NCBI GenBank assembly: GCA_903884005.1
Contig: CAISDA010000011.1
Coordinates: 1 to 55,161, forward strand
Length of the DNA: 55,161 nucleotides
Source: an uncultured Ignavibacteriota bacterium
GTDB lineage: Bacteria > Bacteroidota > Ignavibacteria > UBA10030 > UBA8401
Direction: 5' to 3'
Of this stretch, positions 1 to 8,392 are shown in pieces. The stretch's first letter is position 1; the number at the start of each line of letters is the position of its first letter. A model generated the notes under the pieces. It searched no databases. It worked only from the letters and a program-made list of their open reading frames with translations, and was not told the origin of the DNA. A program made the position numbers and the translations under genes.

Positions 1-329
1 AGCGATGAGGAAAACGATCGGGATGGAAGAAATTGCAACAATAAGCGAGATGAAGGTGGACTAAATCATGAAACATGCAGGCGTACGGGAAGGGGAATTA
101 TAATTGTCGTTTAAAGGGAAATATAATTGACGTTGATCACTCCGCAGCAAGCTTCGGGGTATAATACCCGAAAGGGAATTAATCTTGAGTGGAATCGATT
201 TCCCAAAGGATAATCGAATGAAAAGCGTTCCCTTGAATATCATAAATGAAAGGCTTACTATGGGATGTGTGTGGACTGATGGTAGACCATTTATCAACCA
301 CGGGAAGATATGATTCGTTATTATTTTAT
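1..329. other. AT-rich stretch without a supported gene
   Basis: I see no convincing gene here. Codons can be read from base 2 to a TAA at 62-64, which could be the last 20 residues of a gene running in from the left, but the piece is too short to recognise. The rest is AT-rich and leads into an IS remnant starting near 330. Confidence 0.4.
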
Positions 330-344
330 ATCACTAGTGTCCAA
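330..344 (+). repeat. Left terminal inverted repeat of IS remnant
   Basis: ATCACTAGTGTCCAA is the exact reverse complement of 701-715. The transposase stop codon (345-347) lies immediately inside it, as is common in compact IS elements. Confidence 0.8.
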
Positions 345-564
345 CTATAAGTTGAATAAATTCAATTGGTTAAGTGTTTGAGAGTCCTCATTATCGGTTT
401 CTATCGCGATACGTTAACTGTGCGAAAGCCATACAGAGAAAATGATCCCAACAGGTAAAGTGACGAACCTTATATGATCCATTGTATCGTTCTACACATC
501 GATTAAATTCATGCGTGGGCACGAAGTTCATCACTTGAGAAAAAAATGTTTGTCCCTTGTTCAT
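345..564 (-). pseudogene. IS4-family transposase, internally deleted
   Basis: Reading on the minus strand from ATG 564-562, the first 57 codons encode a DUF4372-type N-terminal domain of IS4-family transposases. It starts MNKGQTFFSQVMNF and runs to the family hallmark CWDHFLCMAFAQLTYR, then stops at 391-393. In another frame, 395-345 encodes a typical transposase C-terminus ending NQLNLFNL. The catalytic DDE region between them is absent. The joint lies near 391-410 and shifts frame, so no transposase can be made. Family assignment rests on recognising both protein ends. Confidence 0.8.
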
Positions 565-700
565 CAATCAGCTACCTTTCGCGGTTATGGATGCCTCGAA
601 TGATAGCCAAAACCCGGTTTCAAAAGCAAATAGAAAACGGTCGAAATACGCGGTAACAAATTGAATTAAATCAACTTACAGAATATTTAATTTACGTCAA

Positions 701-715
701 TTGGACACTAGTGAT
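701..715 (-). repeat. Right terminal inverted repeat of IS remnant
   Basis: TTGGACACTAGTGAT mirrors 330-344. It marks the transposase-start end of the element. Confidence 0.8.
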
Positions 716-779
716 TTTGCATGTAGAAACGGAAATATTGATTTTAATCGGTGGCGTACAGCAATAGTCGTTGCACAAA

Positions 780-810
780 TTGATATTAGATCTATATTCG
801 GTTACATTTG
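780..810 (+). promoter_or_regulatory. Bacteroidota-type promoter for the M64 gene pair
   Basis: TTG at 780-782 is followed after 20 bases by TACATTTG at 803-810, an exact match to the -7 consensus TAnnTTTG used by Bacteroidota housekeeping sigma factor. A second, weaker candidate (TATATTCG, 793-800) overlaps it. Transcription would start near 817, giving a leader of about 50 nt before the ATG at 867. Confidence 0.55.
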
Positions 811-866
811 TGTAGAAATCTGAAATAATTGCCCGCAACCACAAGTATCTTGGACTAAGAAAATTA

Positions 867-1331
867 ATGATACAATTGAAGCTCGGGATAATTGCATTCA
901 TCGGTTTTATACTATTCAATCCGAGCATCACTAATGCTCAAGATAAAATCCTGTTCCTTCATCTTATCATGAAAAGTGATACAGTTCATCTCGTTTCATC
1001 CGATGTCCGACCTGGAAAATTAAAGAAAGCACGGAGTGCGGATCATCAACATGGTTTTGAATATGAGATCAGATCGCAAAACGGGTTGTTATTGGGGAAG
1101 GACGGTATGGAGGACCCTGCTATTCAGCGTTATGAATATGAAGATCCTTTATTTCCAGGGCAGCTAACATTAAAGCTGGTAAACCTGAAGGCTGTTAATT
1201 TTACCCTTCGAATACCTTTTTTGGGAGGCAAACACTACGTTGAGTTCTATCGGAAATTATTAACAAGCCCGTCGGCGAATCGGGTTTCGATCGGCAGAAT
1301 TGAAGTCCAGTCAGAAAGCCAGCCGAAATGA
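867..1331 (+). CDS. Secreted protein partnered with an M64 peptidase
   Basis: A 154-aa protein with a clear signal peptide (hydrophobic residues about 5-19, cleavage probably after ITNAQ near residue 25). The mature part is rich in charged and beta-strand-like segments and has no cysteines. I do not recognise a family. Its stop codon overlaps the start of the M64 peptidase gene (ATGA at 1328-1331), so the two are almost certainly translationally coupled. M64 peptidases in Bacteroidota often carry an extra N-terminal domain of about 130 residues, and this gene may encode that domain separately. A dedicated inhibitor or chaperone is an alternative. Partner role is inference from the overlap alone. 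Confidence 0.75.
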   Translation: MIQLKLGIIAFIGFILFNPSITNAQDKILFLHLIMKSDTVHLVSSDVRPGKLKKARSADHQHGFEYEIRSQNGLLLGKDGMEDPAIQRYEYEDPLFPGQLTLKLVNLKAVNFTLRIPFLGGKHYVEFYRKLLTSPSANRVSIGRIEVQSESQPK

Positions 1332-2779
1332 ACCCTCGGCGTTCTCTCATAATACTTCTTCTTGCATTGATACCCGCGCTGGTTTCGCAAACAATGTATG
1401 CACAAGCCGTCATTCACCAGATAATGAATAATGGTCCGTCTGATAAACGAATCAATATCGTTTTCCTCTCGGAAGGTTATACAGATATTCAATTGACAAA
1501 TTACATTACAGACGCGTCAAATAATCTCGAAGCATTCCTCAAAACAGTACCCTTCTCCAACTATCGGAGTTATTTCAATGCCTCCGCGATATCTGTCGCC
1601 TCAAAAGATTCGGGTTCCGATCATCCATCACGGAAGATTATTCGAGATACATTCTTTAATAGCACATATGATGTAAACGGAATTGCGCGCCTCATCGCAA
1701 TCGACTCAATCGGACAGGTAAGAAAAGATTCACTCCTTCAACTCCTCACACCAGACTATGACATTGCTATCATCATTGTGAATGATCCAGAATACGGCGG
1801 TGCAGGCGGTTCTTATACTGTCGCATCCGTAAATAGCACATCGGCTGAAATAGTGATTCATGAATTGGGGCATACGATGGCAGGGCTCGGTGACGAATAC
1901 ACAAGCCCATATCCGGGTTTCCCGGATTATGAAGAACCTAACACAACCCGTGAAACACGGCGTGACAGTATCAAATGGCACTCATGGATCTTGAATGCCA
2001 CAATTTTGCCAACACCACCTACTATTCAATATGGGAATGTAGTAGGGTTGTTTGAAGGAGCGCATTACCAAGCAACTGGTTGGTTCCGTCCGATGCTCAA
2101 TTGTAAAATGCGTGGTCTCGGTGTTCCGTTCTGTGATGTTTGTTCTGAGGCTTTGATAAAGTCACTCTATAGGTATATTCGGCCCATTGAATCATATTAT
2201 CCGGCGGATCTCAATATACCGGTCGCCGATTCGCAAGTGGTTCATCTGAGCGTCCAACCAATGTTGCCAACCTCTCACCCGCTAAGTATTCAATGGTTCG
2301 TTGATGGTATACAGCAAAATAGTGCGACTATGCGTTCATTTGATATCTCAACCACGTCTTTGAACAAGGGGGTGCATCTCATTCATGTGATTGTTTGTGA
2401 CACAACAATGTTAGTTCGCTATGATCAAAAGGCAGTGCTCCGTGATTCAACATCCTGGACAATTACTAATTCGTCACATCTATCTGTTGATGGCAAAATT
2501 TTCGGACCGATTCCGAAACAATACTCGCTCGAACAAAACTACCCCAACCCAGCCAACCCGTCGACGACAATATCATATGCAATTCCGCAACCTGGTATGG
2601 TGAGTCTGAAAGTGTATGACATCTTGAGTCGAGAAGTTGCGACCCTCGTCAATGATTACAAGACGCAAGGACAATATACTGTTTCGTTCGATGCTGGGCG
2701 TTTATCAAGCGGCATGTATATCTACAGAATCCAGGCTGGAACATACTCCGCAGTGAAGAAAATGCAAGTGGTGAAATAA
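1328..2779 (+). CDS. M64-family metallopeptidase with T9SS type A sorting domain
   Basis: A 483-aa secreted zinc peptidase of the IgA-peptidase M64 family. It has a signal peptide (1-25), then the family opening NIVFLSEGYT (about 44-53). The zinc motif is HELGHTMAGLGDEY (HELGH at 178-182), and a downstream PMLNCKMRGL segment ends in a CxxC (CDVCSEAL), as usual in the family. Residues about 400-483 form a T9SS type A C-terminal domain starting YSLEQNYPNPANPSTTI and ending in MQVVK. The protein is therefore expected to cross the outer membrane by T9SS and be anchored or released at the surface. Expected role is degradation of extracellular protein; the substrate is unknown. It lacks a fused N-terminal M64 domain, which may be supplied by the overlapping upstream gene. 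Base composition is more AT-rich than the rest of the window. Confidence 0.9.
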   Translation: MNPRRSLIILLLALIPALVSQTMYAQAVIHQIMNNGPSDKRINIVFLSEGYTDIQLTNYITDASNNLEAFLKTVPFSNYRSYFNASAISVASKDSGSDHPSRKIIRDTFFNSTYDVNGIARLIAIDSIGQVRKDSLLQLLTPDYDIAIIIVNDPEYGGAGGSYTVASVNSTSAEIVIHELGHTMAGLGDEYTSPYPGFPDYEEPNTTRETRRDSIKWHSWILNATILPTPPTIQYGNVVGLFEGAHYQATGWFRPMLNCKMRGLGVPFCDVCSEALIKSLYRYIRPIESYYPADLNIPVADSQVVHLSVQPMLPTSHPLSIQWFVDGIQQNSATMRSFDISTTSLNKGVHLIHVIVCDTTMLVRYDQKAVLRDSTSWTITNSSHLSVDGKIFGPIPKQYSLEQNYPNPANPSTTISYAIPQPGMVSLKVYDILSREVATLVNDYKTQGQYTVSFDAGRLSSGMYIYRIQAGTYSAVKKMQVVK

Positions 2780-2801
2780 ACTGCTGATTTCTCGATTTGA
2801 G

Positions 2802-2839
2802 AAGGGAGCGCGCTCAATACACGAGTGTTGCTCCCTTTT
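2802..2839 (+). terminator. Intrinsic terminator after the M64 gene
   Basis: AAGGGAGC (2802-2809) pairs perfectly with GCTCCCTT (2830-2837) and is followed by T residues. It lies 23 bases after the peptidase stop codon. Confidence 0.7.
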
Positions 2840-3119
2840 AAATTATTCTCACACAACGTGTAATAACTGCATTTACAGGAGCTATCAAATAGTTTAATTT
2901 AATTGTGTGGGGTATGTTCCGGCACATAATCCACAGGTGTGTCAGCGTCCCGATCCGCGATTCTCAATATTGCGGACCGGGAATTTTTACATAGCCGCGG
3001 TTCGCTTCTCTACAGCACACATCTCTATTCCTCTGCTCGTCGGGTTTGGTCCTGTCTGTCCTCGCCTTTGGGTAGTTCATGTGGGAAGTCATAAATCCGT
3101 CGTTGGATGAATATTTTTC
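2840..3119. other. Transition zone with no supported gene
   Basis: No convincing gene. The base composition changes here from AT-rich to more balanced, consistent with a junction between the peptidase segment and the phage-like segment. Confidence 0.5.
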
Positions 3120-3150
3120 TTGACTCGTGCGGCATCAACCGCTATCTTCG
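3120..3150 (+). promoter_or_regulatory. Possible promoter of phage-like genes
   Basis: TTGACT (3120-3125) is followed after 17 bases by TATCTTCG (3143-3150), close to TAnnTTTG. It sits 80 bases before the start codon of the first phage-like gene. Confidence 0.4.
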
Positions 3151-3231
3151 CTACAAAGTATAAATATGCAATTATCCCACGGAGGGCGATCGTTCAACGG
3201 TCGGCCTCTTTTTATTTTACAGGAGGTCCCA

Positions 3232-3834
3232 ATGGATCCGCTCACTCTTGGTTTGCTCTCAGCAGCCGCACCCTCAATACTCGATCTCTTCACAGGCGCA
3301 AGCAATAAACAGGACGCCGCGTATGATAACCAACGCAATACCCTACAGTCTATCCTGAATCAGATCAACGGAGACATGGGTTCGGGCGCGGCGGACTCGC
3401 TCTCGTATAAAACCGCAATGGCCCAGGCCGACAAGGGATACAAGCTCCATTCTGATGCGAACAACCAATACGCGGCAGCCTCCGGCATGAGCGACGAGGC
3501 GAAGCTCGGACAGATGGCGACGATGAACGACGGATACAATAGCCAGCAGCTGAACTCTCTCGGCATCGCAGACCAGGAGCGCAAACGACTCCAACAGCAA
3601 CGAGACGCCGTGATGATACAGCTCTCAGGGATGCAGACGAACAGGGCCGATCAACTCGGGAAGAGCCAGCAACAGATGAGCGGCGGACTCATGGCCATGG
3701 TGCCGTATCTTCTGGATAAGCCGAAGCCCGTGGGGACACAAGGCGGTGGTTCCGGTGGCAGCCTCTCCTCGCTCGGCAGCTTCGATCCCGCGAAATACGC
3801 GCCGACCACGTTTAGCGTCGCCGGTAAATTTTAA
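3232..3834 (+). CDS. Phage-virion-like protein, Gln/Asn/Ser-rich
   Basis: A 200-aa protein. The start at 3232 is chosen because AGGAGG (3221-3226) sits five bases upstream; upstream codons in the same frame have no such site. It begins with a short hydrophobic stretch (MDPLTLGLLSAAAPS), continues as a polar, helical, glutamine-rich region with coiled-coil tendency (about 20-150), and ends in a Gly/Ser-rich tail (GGGSGGS). No catalytic motif is visible. Such low-complexity helical proteins with strong ribosome sites, paired in the same direction, resemble internal virion or ejection proteins of short-tailed phages. I cannot name a family. Probably phage debris, since no capsid, portal, terminase or integrase gene is nearby. 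Confidence 0.55.
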   Translation: MDPLTLGLLSAAAPSILDLFTGASNKQDAAYDNQRNTLQSILNQINGDMGSGAADSLSYKTAMAQADKGYKLHSDANNQYAAASGMSDEAKLGQMATMNDGYNSQQLNSLGIADQERKRLQQQRDAVMIQLSGMQTNRADQLGKSQQQMSGGLMAMVPYLLDKPKPVGTQGGGSGGSLSSLGSFDPAKYAPTTFSVAGKF

Positions 3835-3849
3835 TACAGGAGAAATTCA

Positions 3850-4800
3850 ATGCCCAATCCATTTTCCAATATCTTCGATCAGCAAGGGAACGCTACCTTT
3901 GGCAATCAACAGGTTCCCGCGCAGCCGGTCCAGAACACAGCGATGAATCTGGGGAAACCGACACAACAGTTACCAGAACCAGATCCCAATTACGCGCAGT
4001 TCATGTTTCAGAAGCCCGTGAACACGGCTGAACGGTTGCGACAGGCGGGAGTGTATAATCCACTCGAACTTGCCGGCCAGTATAACGAGAACACGACCGG
4101 GCGCGACGAACAGAGTAAACGCTTTATCCTCGGCCAGATCTTGGGTGCCATCGGCGGTAACGTCCTCGGCGCTGCTCGGGGAGTCGGAGCACAGGGGAAT
4201 TTAGACAACACGATCCCCGCGCTTCAAGGGACACAATACATGCTGCAGCACCAGGCCGAAGGGGATCAGCAGGACGCGGGCCGGTATCAGAGCGCCCTGA
4301 AAAGCTATTACGACGCAATGCACGGGATCAACCAAGAGAACACGCATATCGACGATAAGAACGCGACGAATGCTATGGGTATGTATAAGACCGATGCAGA
4401 GGCGAAAGCGAAGGCAGAGACTGAGGCGGCCAAGCTCGCCCACGAACAACGTCTCGAAGCTATTCCGAAGCGATTGGACGCAAACGACGACGCAAAAAAT
4501 CATCGGATCCTCACGACGGTCGAGAATGGAAAGATCGTCACGCACGATACCGGCACATCGCGCGTCAATGTTTCTGCGATGGATCACGAAGCAATCCAAA
4601 CAAAGAAGGATGTGGCGGTTGATAAAAAACGGATCGAGAAGAACGTCGACCAATACCGGAAGAACGAAGCCGCTCTCGGAAAACTCCGCGAGGGCGGTGC
4701 GGACGCGGTATTGACGGCTCAGTTGCTCGGCAAGGACACGTCTGTTCGAACAACGCTTTCCACCAGGGCTAAGAGTGTCTGCATTCGGTACGGTTTCTGA
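3850..4800 (+). pseudogene. Phage-virion-like gene truncated at its 3' end
   Basis: Starts at 3850 with AGGAG (3840-3844) just upstream, 15 bases after the previous gene. The protein has a polar Gln/Pro-rich N-terminus, a glycine-rich segment (LGAIGGNVLGAARG, about 99-112) and a long charged helical region (about 170-300). It is compositionally like the preceding gene and probably another virion protein. After about residue 300 (near base 4745) the frame runs antisense through the histidine kinase gene's receiver domain and stops by chance at 4800. The native C-terminus is therefore missing, and the gene has been cut by a recombination joint with the kinase gene. Unlikely to be functional. 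Confidence 0.55.
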
Positions 4801-6800
4801 ATGAAGCCCGAAATTGCCGCCGTCTGTATGCGTTTCGCGACATCATCTTCGGTATAGCCGGATGAAATAATGATCCGCACATCCGGGTCGATCATCCTCA
4901 AGGCATCCACAACCTCTTTCCCCGACATCTCGGGCATCGTCAAGTCCAGGAGTACGACGCCTATGTCCGAATGCCGCGTCCTATACAGTTCGATCCCTTT
5001 CACCGGATTGAGTGCGATCAAAGTGGAATACTTCCCCGTCACGAGCATCTCCTGCGCAGTGGTGGCAACATCCTCTTCGTCATCGATCACGAGCACCGTT
5101 GTTGTCGCCGATGCTGGCAGAACTGCTGCGCCGTTGGACGCTGCCGAGGCTGATAGGGGAGAGGGCAGCAGCGGAAATAATACCCGAAACGTCGTGCCGA
5201 TTCCTTCGGCGCTTTCAATTGAAAGTCCGCCTTCGTGGCTGCGTATGATTCCCAGCACCGCCGACAGGCCTAATCCGCGTCCCGTGAATTTTGTCGTGAA
5301 GAAGGGATCGAAGATCTTGTTGCGCACGTCCGCGCTCATACCAGAGCCGTTATCCGTCACACTCAGGAGCGCATACTCGCCTTCGGTCAAGGCTATGTTT
5401 GTCAGATCGCCATACTGAACCAGTTCGTCCCGGGTCATGTGCACGGCGGACACAGAGACGGAAACGACACCCTGACGATCTCCGATGGCATCGCCTCCGT
5501 TGATGATCATATTCATCACGATCTGTTCGATCTGTCCCGGGTCGCCGTTGATGTAGACCGGCTCTTGTGCGAGATGAGTTTCGATCTTAACATTCTTCGG
5601 CAGCGACACGGAAAACAGGCTGATGTGTTCCTTCACCACCGCCGCCATATCGACCATGCGCGTCTGGTATTTTCCCTTCCCGGAATACGCGAGCATCTGT
5701 TTTGTGAGATCGGCTGCGTGCTCCATCGCCGATAATGCCTTTTCAATATTCCGCAACGCCGGATGGCCGGAGGGCAGGCGTGTCTGCGCAAGGGAAATAT
5801 TTCCCATCATCGTGCCGAGCAGATTGTTGAAATCGTGTGCGATGCCGCTGCTCATCACTCCGAGGCTTTCCCTCCGCTGCACGTCGCGCAGTATCATCTC
5901 GCTATTGTTCCGTTCGGTGAGATCGGTAAAGAAACTGAACGTGATCGGCCCGTCGGAGAACACCATCCGGGCGACCGACACGAGGAACGGGAACTGCGAT
6001 CCGTCTTTGCGCAGCCCGATTGTTTCGTAAGTGGATTCGATGGCTGTTCCCTCGGCCCGCGTGTGTATTCGGGATAGAATTTCTTCGCGGCACTGCGGTG
6101 CGATCTGATTGATGAGCGGCGAATTGCGTATTTCGGCGAGGTTCGCATACCCGAACATCTTTATGTACGCCGGATTCGCATCGATCGTGATGCCGTCCCG
6201 GGAAAAGGAGGTGCCGATCGGCGCCTGCGTGATCAGCGTTTGCAGTCTCTTCTCGTTCTCCCGCAATTCCCGCGTTCGTTCTTCGACCGTGGCCTCGAGC
6301 GCCAGATAGAATCCGGCGTTGCGTATTTCAAGCGCCAGGACGCCCGAGAGGGCATCGAGCGAATCGATGACCGACTCTATATTCGTAATATCGATGATGT
6401 TGATCATCAGGAGCACGCCAACATGTGTTGCGCCATATTCGAGAGGAACGATGATGGACGCATCTCCGCCTGTCTCCTGAAGCACGCGCCCGATCTTTCC
6501 CGCGCTCTCGTCGTGCTTGATGATCGTCGCGGCATGGAGCGACCGGGTGAGATCGGCAATCTGCGTCGCCCGAAGAAACTCTACGCTTCCTCGCCTGCGT
6601 TCGGGGGATATGCCTAAGAGCGTATGGCTTTCCATTCCGGCACTGTCGTTGCTGCGAAGCAGAATGACGGTATTGGCGCCGGCGAGTTGCCTCATTTGTG
6701 TGGTGATGTACTGCCCGAGCTGGTCGGGCTTGTCTGCCATGCTGAGAATTGTTCTCAATATGTCCAGCACCATAAAATTTATTGCGGGGTCGACGGTCAT
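4719..6800 (-). CDS. Hybrid sensor histidine kinase (GAF-PAS-HisKA-HATPase-REC)
   Basis: A 693-aa soluble hybrid kinase without membrane segments. Order of domains: GAF-like (about 10-170), PAS (about 185-300), HisKA with phospho-accepting His in GIAHDFNN (H322), HATPase with N-box NMIINGGDAI and G-boxes DNGSGM and GRGLGL (about 385-545), then a receiver domain with phospho-Asp in VLLDLTMP (D619) and Lys in QKPY. Its ATG overlaps the stop of the DUF1638 gene (6797-6800), making it the last gene of a four-gene operon with corrinoid-methyltransferase-like proteins, so it may sense their methyl-donor state or ligand. The last residues (about RTDVSLPSN) and the stop appear to lie in phage-derived DNA at the joint near 4745, so the C-terminus may have been altered. 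No DNA-binding output domain is visible, so a partner regulator would lie elsewhere. Confidence 0.9.
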   Translation of the reverse strand: MTVDPAINFMVLDILRTILSMADKPDQLGQYITTQMRQLAGANTVILLRSNDSAGMESHTLLGISPERRRGSVEFLRATQIADLTRSLHAATIIKHDESAGKIGRVLQETGGDASIIVPLEYGATHVGVLLMINIIDITNIESVIDSLDALSGVLALEIRNAGFYLALEATVEERTRELRENEKRLQTLITQAPIGTSFSRDGITIDANPAYIKMFGYANLAEIRNSPLINQIAPQCREEILSRIHTRAEGTAIESTYETIGLRKDGSQFPFLVSVARMVFSDGPITFSFFTDLTERNNSEMILRDVQRRESLGVMSSGIAHDFNNLLGTMMGNISLAQTRLPSGHPALRNIEKALSAMEHAADLTKQMLAYSGKGKYQTRMVDMAAVVKEHISLFSVSLPKNVKIETHLAQEPVYINGDPGQIEQIVMNMIINGGDAIGDRQGVVSVSVSAVHMTRDELVQYGDLTNIALTEGEYALLSVTDNGSGMSADVRNKIFDPFFTTKFTGRGLGLSAVLGIIRSHEGGLSIESAEGIGTTFRVLFPLLPSPLSASAASNGAAVLPASATTTVLVIDDEEDVATTAQEMLVTGKYSTLIALNPVKGIELYRTRHSDIGVVLLDLTMPEMSGKEVVDALRMIDPDVRIIISSGYTEDDVAKRIQTAAISGFIQKPYRMQTLLALVESVVRTDVSLPSN

Positions 6801-7372
6801 TGTGCAAGCATCCTCAAGCCTTCGTTTAACGCCGTGCGCAGACGGATCAGATCGATGTCCAGTATTTCCAGGGGCAGCGAAAAATAGCGTGAAATGTCTG
6901 CGAGTGTCTCGCGCGGCACCGGCGAAACGCCTGTGTTGAGATAGATCAACTTTTTATGCATCTCGTTCATAAATTCGGCCGCGAGTGTCTGGTCCGAAAA
7001 ACCGAGTAGTTCCTTGAAAATATGCTCCCATTTCATCGTCCATTCGGGCAGAAGAAAGAATGCCCCCTCGGATCTGAGGCGTCTGTAGTCGGCTCTGCCC
7101 AAAAATATTTCGCAGCAATTGAGGCCGCGTACCCTGTTGATGATTCCGCGGTCTTCCTGTTCCTTCATCCGCGAATGGCATGTGCCATAACACAACAAGC
7201 ACCCTGGCTCGATCATCGTCGAGAGCACGTGCTCCAACTGCTGCGGATACATATGCAGGTCCGAATCGACGTATGTGAATGCTGCAGTCACATACCCGTG
7301 TCCGATCAAGTGTTCGATCTCGTTCCTGAAAATGCTGCAGGCAAACGCGTGTATGTTCGCTGCTTCGTTCAC
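6797..7372 (-). CDS. DUF1638 protein of corrinoid operon
   Basis: A 191-aa cytoplasmic protein. The GTG start at 7372-7370 overlaps the stop of the UroD-like gene (GTGA); a longer in-frame reading from 7507 would overlap that gene by 139 bases and is unlikely. Features of DUF1638 are visible: an N-terminal ACSIFRNEIE segment, the central YGTCHSRM, the cysteine pair NCCEIF and the ending segment KLIYLNTG. DUF1638 proteins are frequently encoded beside corrinoid proteins and UroD-type methyltransferases in anaerobes, but their reaction is not established as far as I know. Here the gene sits between the methyltransferase and a histidine kinase, with 4-nt overlaps on both sides, implying tight co-translation. 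Confidence 0.8.
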   Translation of the reverse strand: MNEAANIHAFACSIFRNEIEHLIGHGYVTAAFTYVDSDLHMYPQQLEHVLSTMIEPGCLLCYGTCHSRMKEQEDRGIINRVRGLNCCEIFLGRADYRRLRSEGAFFLLPEWTMKWEHIFKELLGFSDQTLAAEFMNEMHKKLIYLNTGVSPVPRETLADISRYFSLPLEILDIDLIRLRTALNEGLRMLAQ

Positions 7373-8388
7373 GGGGCTCCAAATGTACGAATCGTGTCCT
7401 TGATGATCCGTATGTTCTCGACGGGCGTATCGTACGGGATATCGGCATTCGATGTCGTAAATAAAAATTTTGGGTCGGCTTTGCGGTTCTCCAATATTTT
7501 CAGACAACGGCTCTCGATAGTGTGAGGAGAATTTTTCAGGAGGAGGGGACCGTTCAGGTTGCCCATAATTGCAGGACCGGTGCCCATAATGCCCCGGGCT
7601 TCATCAAAACTGTCACGAGGATCGATGACGAAACCGGCAACATTCGGCAGATCGTGCAACAGTTCCAGGAAGGGGATCAGTCTGGCGCCTCCGTGATGGA
7701 ATACGATGGGGCCGTTGATTCGGGCGTAACATTCCCTCAGCACCGGAACCAGTACGTTTTGGGCTATCCGGTGTGTGATGATCAGCGGATTCGAAAAAGA
7801 CGCGGGTGTGAAAATGCACGATGCCCCGTCGGCGAGCAGCGCATTGGCAAAGGCGACGAAGTACCGGGAGGTGAGTTCCATCAATGATCTGGCCGCTGCC
7901 GGATGAAACAGGAGCGTGTCGATCCAGTTTTCGATTCCCATGATGAGAGCCGGCAGGTCGGTCGGCGAATTGCAGATCGCCGCGATGGGTATCTGATCCC
8001 TGTACTGCTTCGCCAGCAATCGTGTGCTTTCGCGTATGTACATCAGGCGCGGATGATGTTCTATGTCCGGGACGGCGATCTTGTAAATGTCTCCTGCATC
8101 CGTAATGGCCGGGATTCGGATGTTCGGCGGATTCTTCTCGAAATAGACAGCCTTGCTGCCGAATGCTTCGGCCTCGATGACAAGGCCAAACGGTGTGAAC
8201 ACAATGTCCGGCTCAAAGGCATCGGTGACCGCCGCTTGTCCCTGCACATATTTCTCGGGAACGGAAAAGTATTCCTCAAGCGGACACGAGATAAGCCTCG
8301 CGCCGTACAACGAAGTCAACGGCGCGTACGGTACACAATCGACAGGCTTTCCCTGCAGACGATTCATGACTCGTTCAATGGGCTGCAT
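7369..8388 (-). CDS. UroD-superfamily corrinoid methyltransferase (MtaA/CmuA-like)
   Basis: A 339-aa TIM-barrel protein of the uroporphyrinogen decarboxylase superfamily. It opens with MQPIERVMNRLQGKPVDCVP, typical of the methyltransferase branch (MtaA, MtbA, CmuA) rather than HemE. HHGG (about residue 236) near the middle and the segment GNLNGP are consistent with this family, which moves methyl groups between a corrinoid protein and a thiol. The zinc ligands of MtaA (an HxCxnC pattern) are not obvious; the region around HHGGARLIP has no following CxC. Catalysis is therefore uncertain, and a ligand-sensing role is possible. It follows the corrinoid protein gene by four bases. Confidence 0.85.
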   Translation of the reverse strand: MQPIERVMNRLQGKPVDCVPYAPLTSLYGARLISCPLEEYFSVPEKYVQGQAAVTDAFEPDIVFTPFGLVIEAEAFGSKAVYFEKNPPNIRIPAITDAGDIYKIAVPDIEHHPRLMYIRESTRLLAKQYRDQIPIAAICNSPTDLPALIMGIENWIDTLLFHPAAARSLMELTSRYFVAFANALLADGASCIFTPASFSNPLIITHRIAQNVLVPVLRECYARINGPIVFHHGGARLIPFLELLHDLPNVAGFVIDPRDSFDEARGIMGTGPAIMGNLNGPLLLKNSPHTIESRCLKILENRKADPKFLFTTSNADIPYDTPVENIRIIKDTIRTFGAP

Positions 8389-8392
8389 CTGA

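Larger units (their letters stand above)
330..715 (-). mobile_element. Internally deleted IS4-type insertion sequence
   Basis: A 386-bp element is bounded by a perfect 15-bp inverted repeat (330-344 and 701-715, ATCACTAGTGTCCAA). On the minus strand it holds the beginning (562-564 down to 391) and the last codons (395 down to 345) of an IS4-type transposase, so most of the gene has been deleted from the middle. The left end matches an element end at 55011 at 31 of 37 bases by my count. The outermost bases of the repeat may be target rather than element, because the right-hand copy shares only the part from AGTGTCC inward. The element cannot move by itself, but could be a substrate for a full-length relative. 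Confidence 0.8.

Noticed and set aside
2-64. Tail of a gene entering from the left edge
   Set aside because: Only about 20 codons; could be chance in AT-rich sequence.
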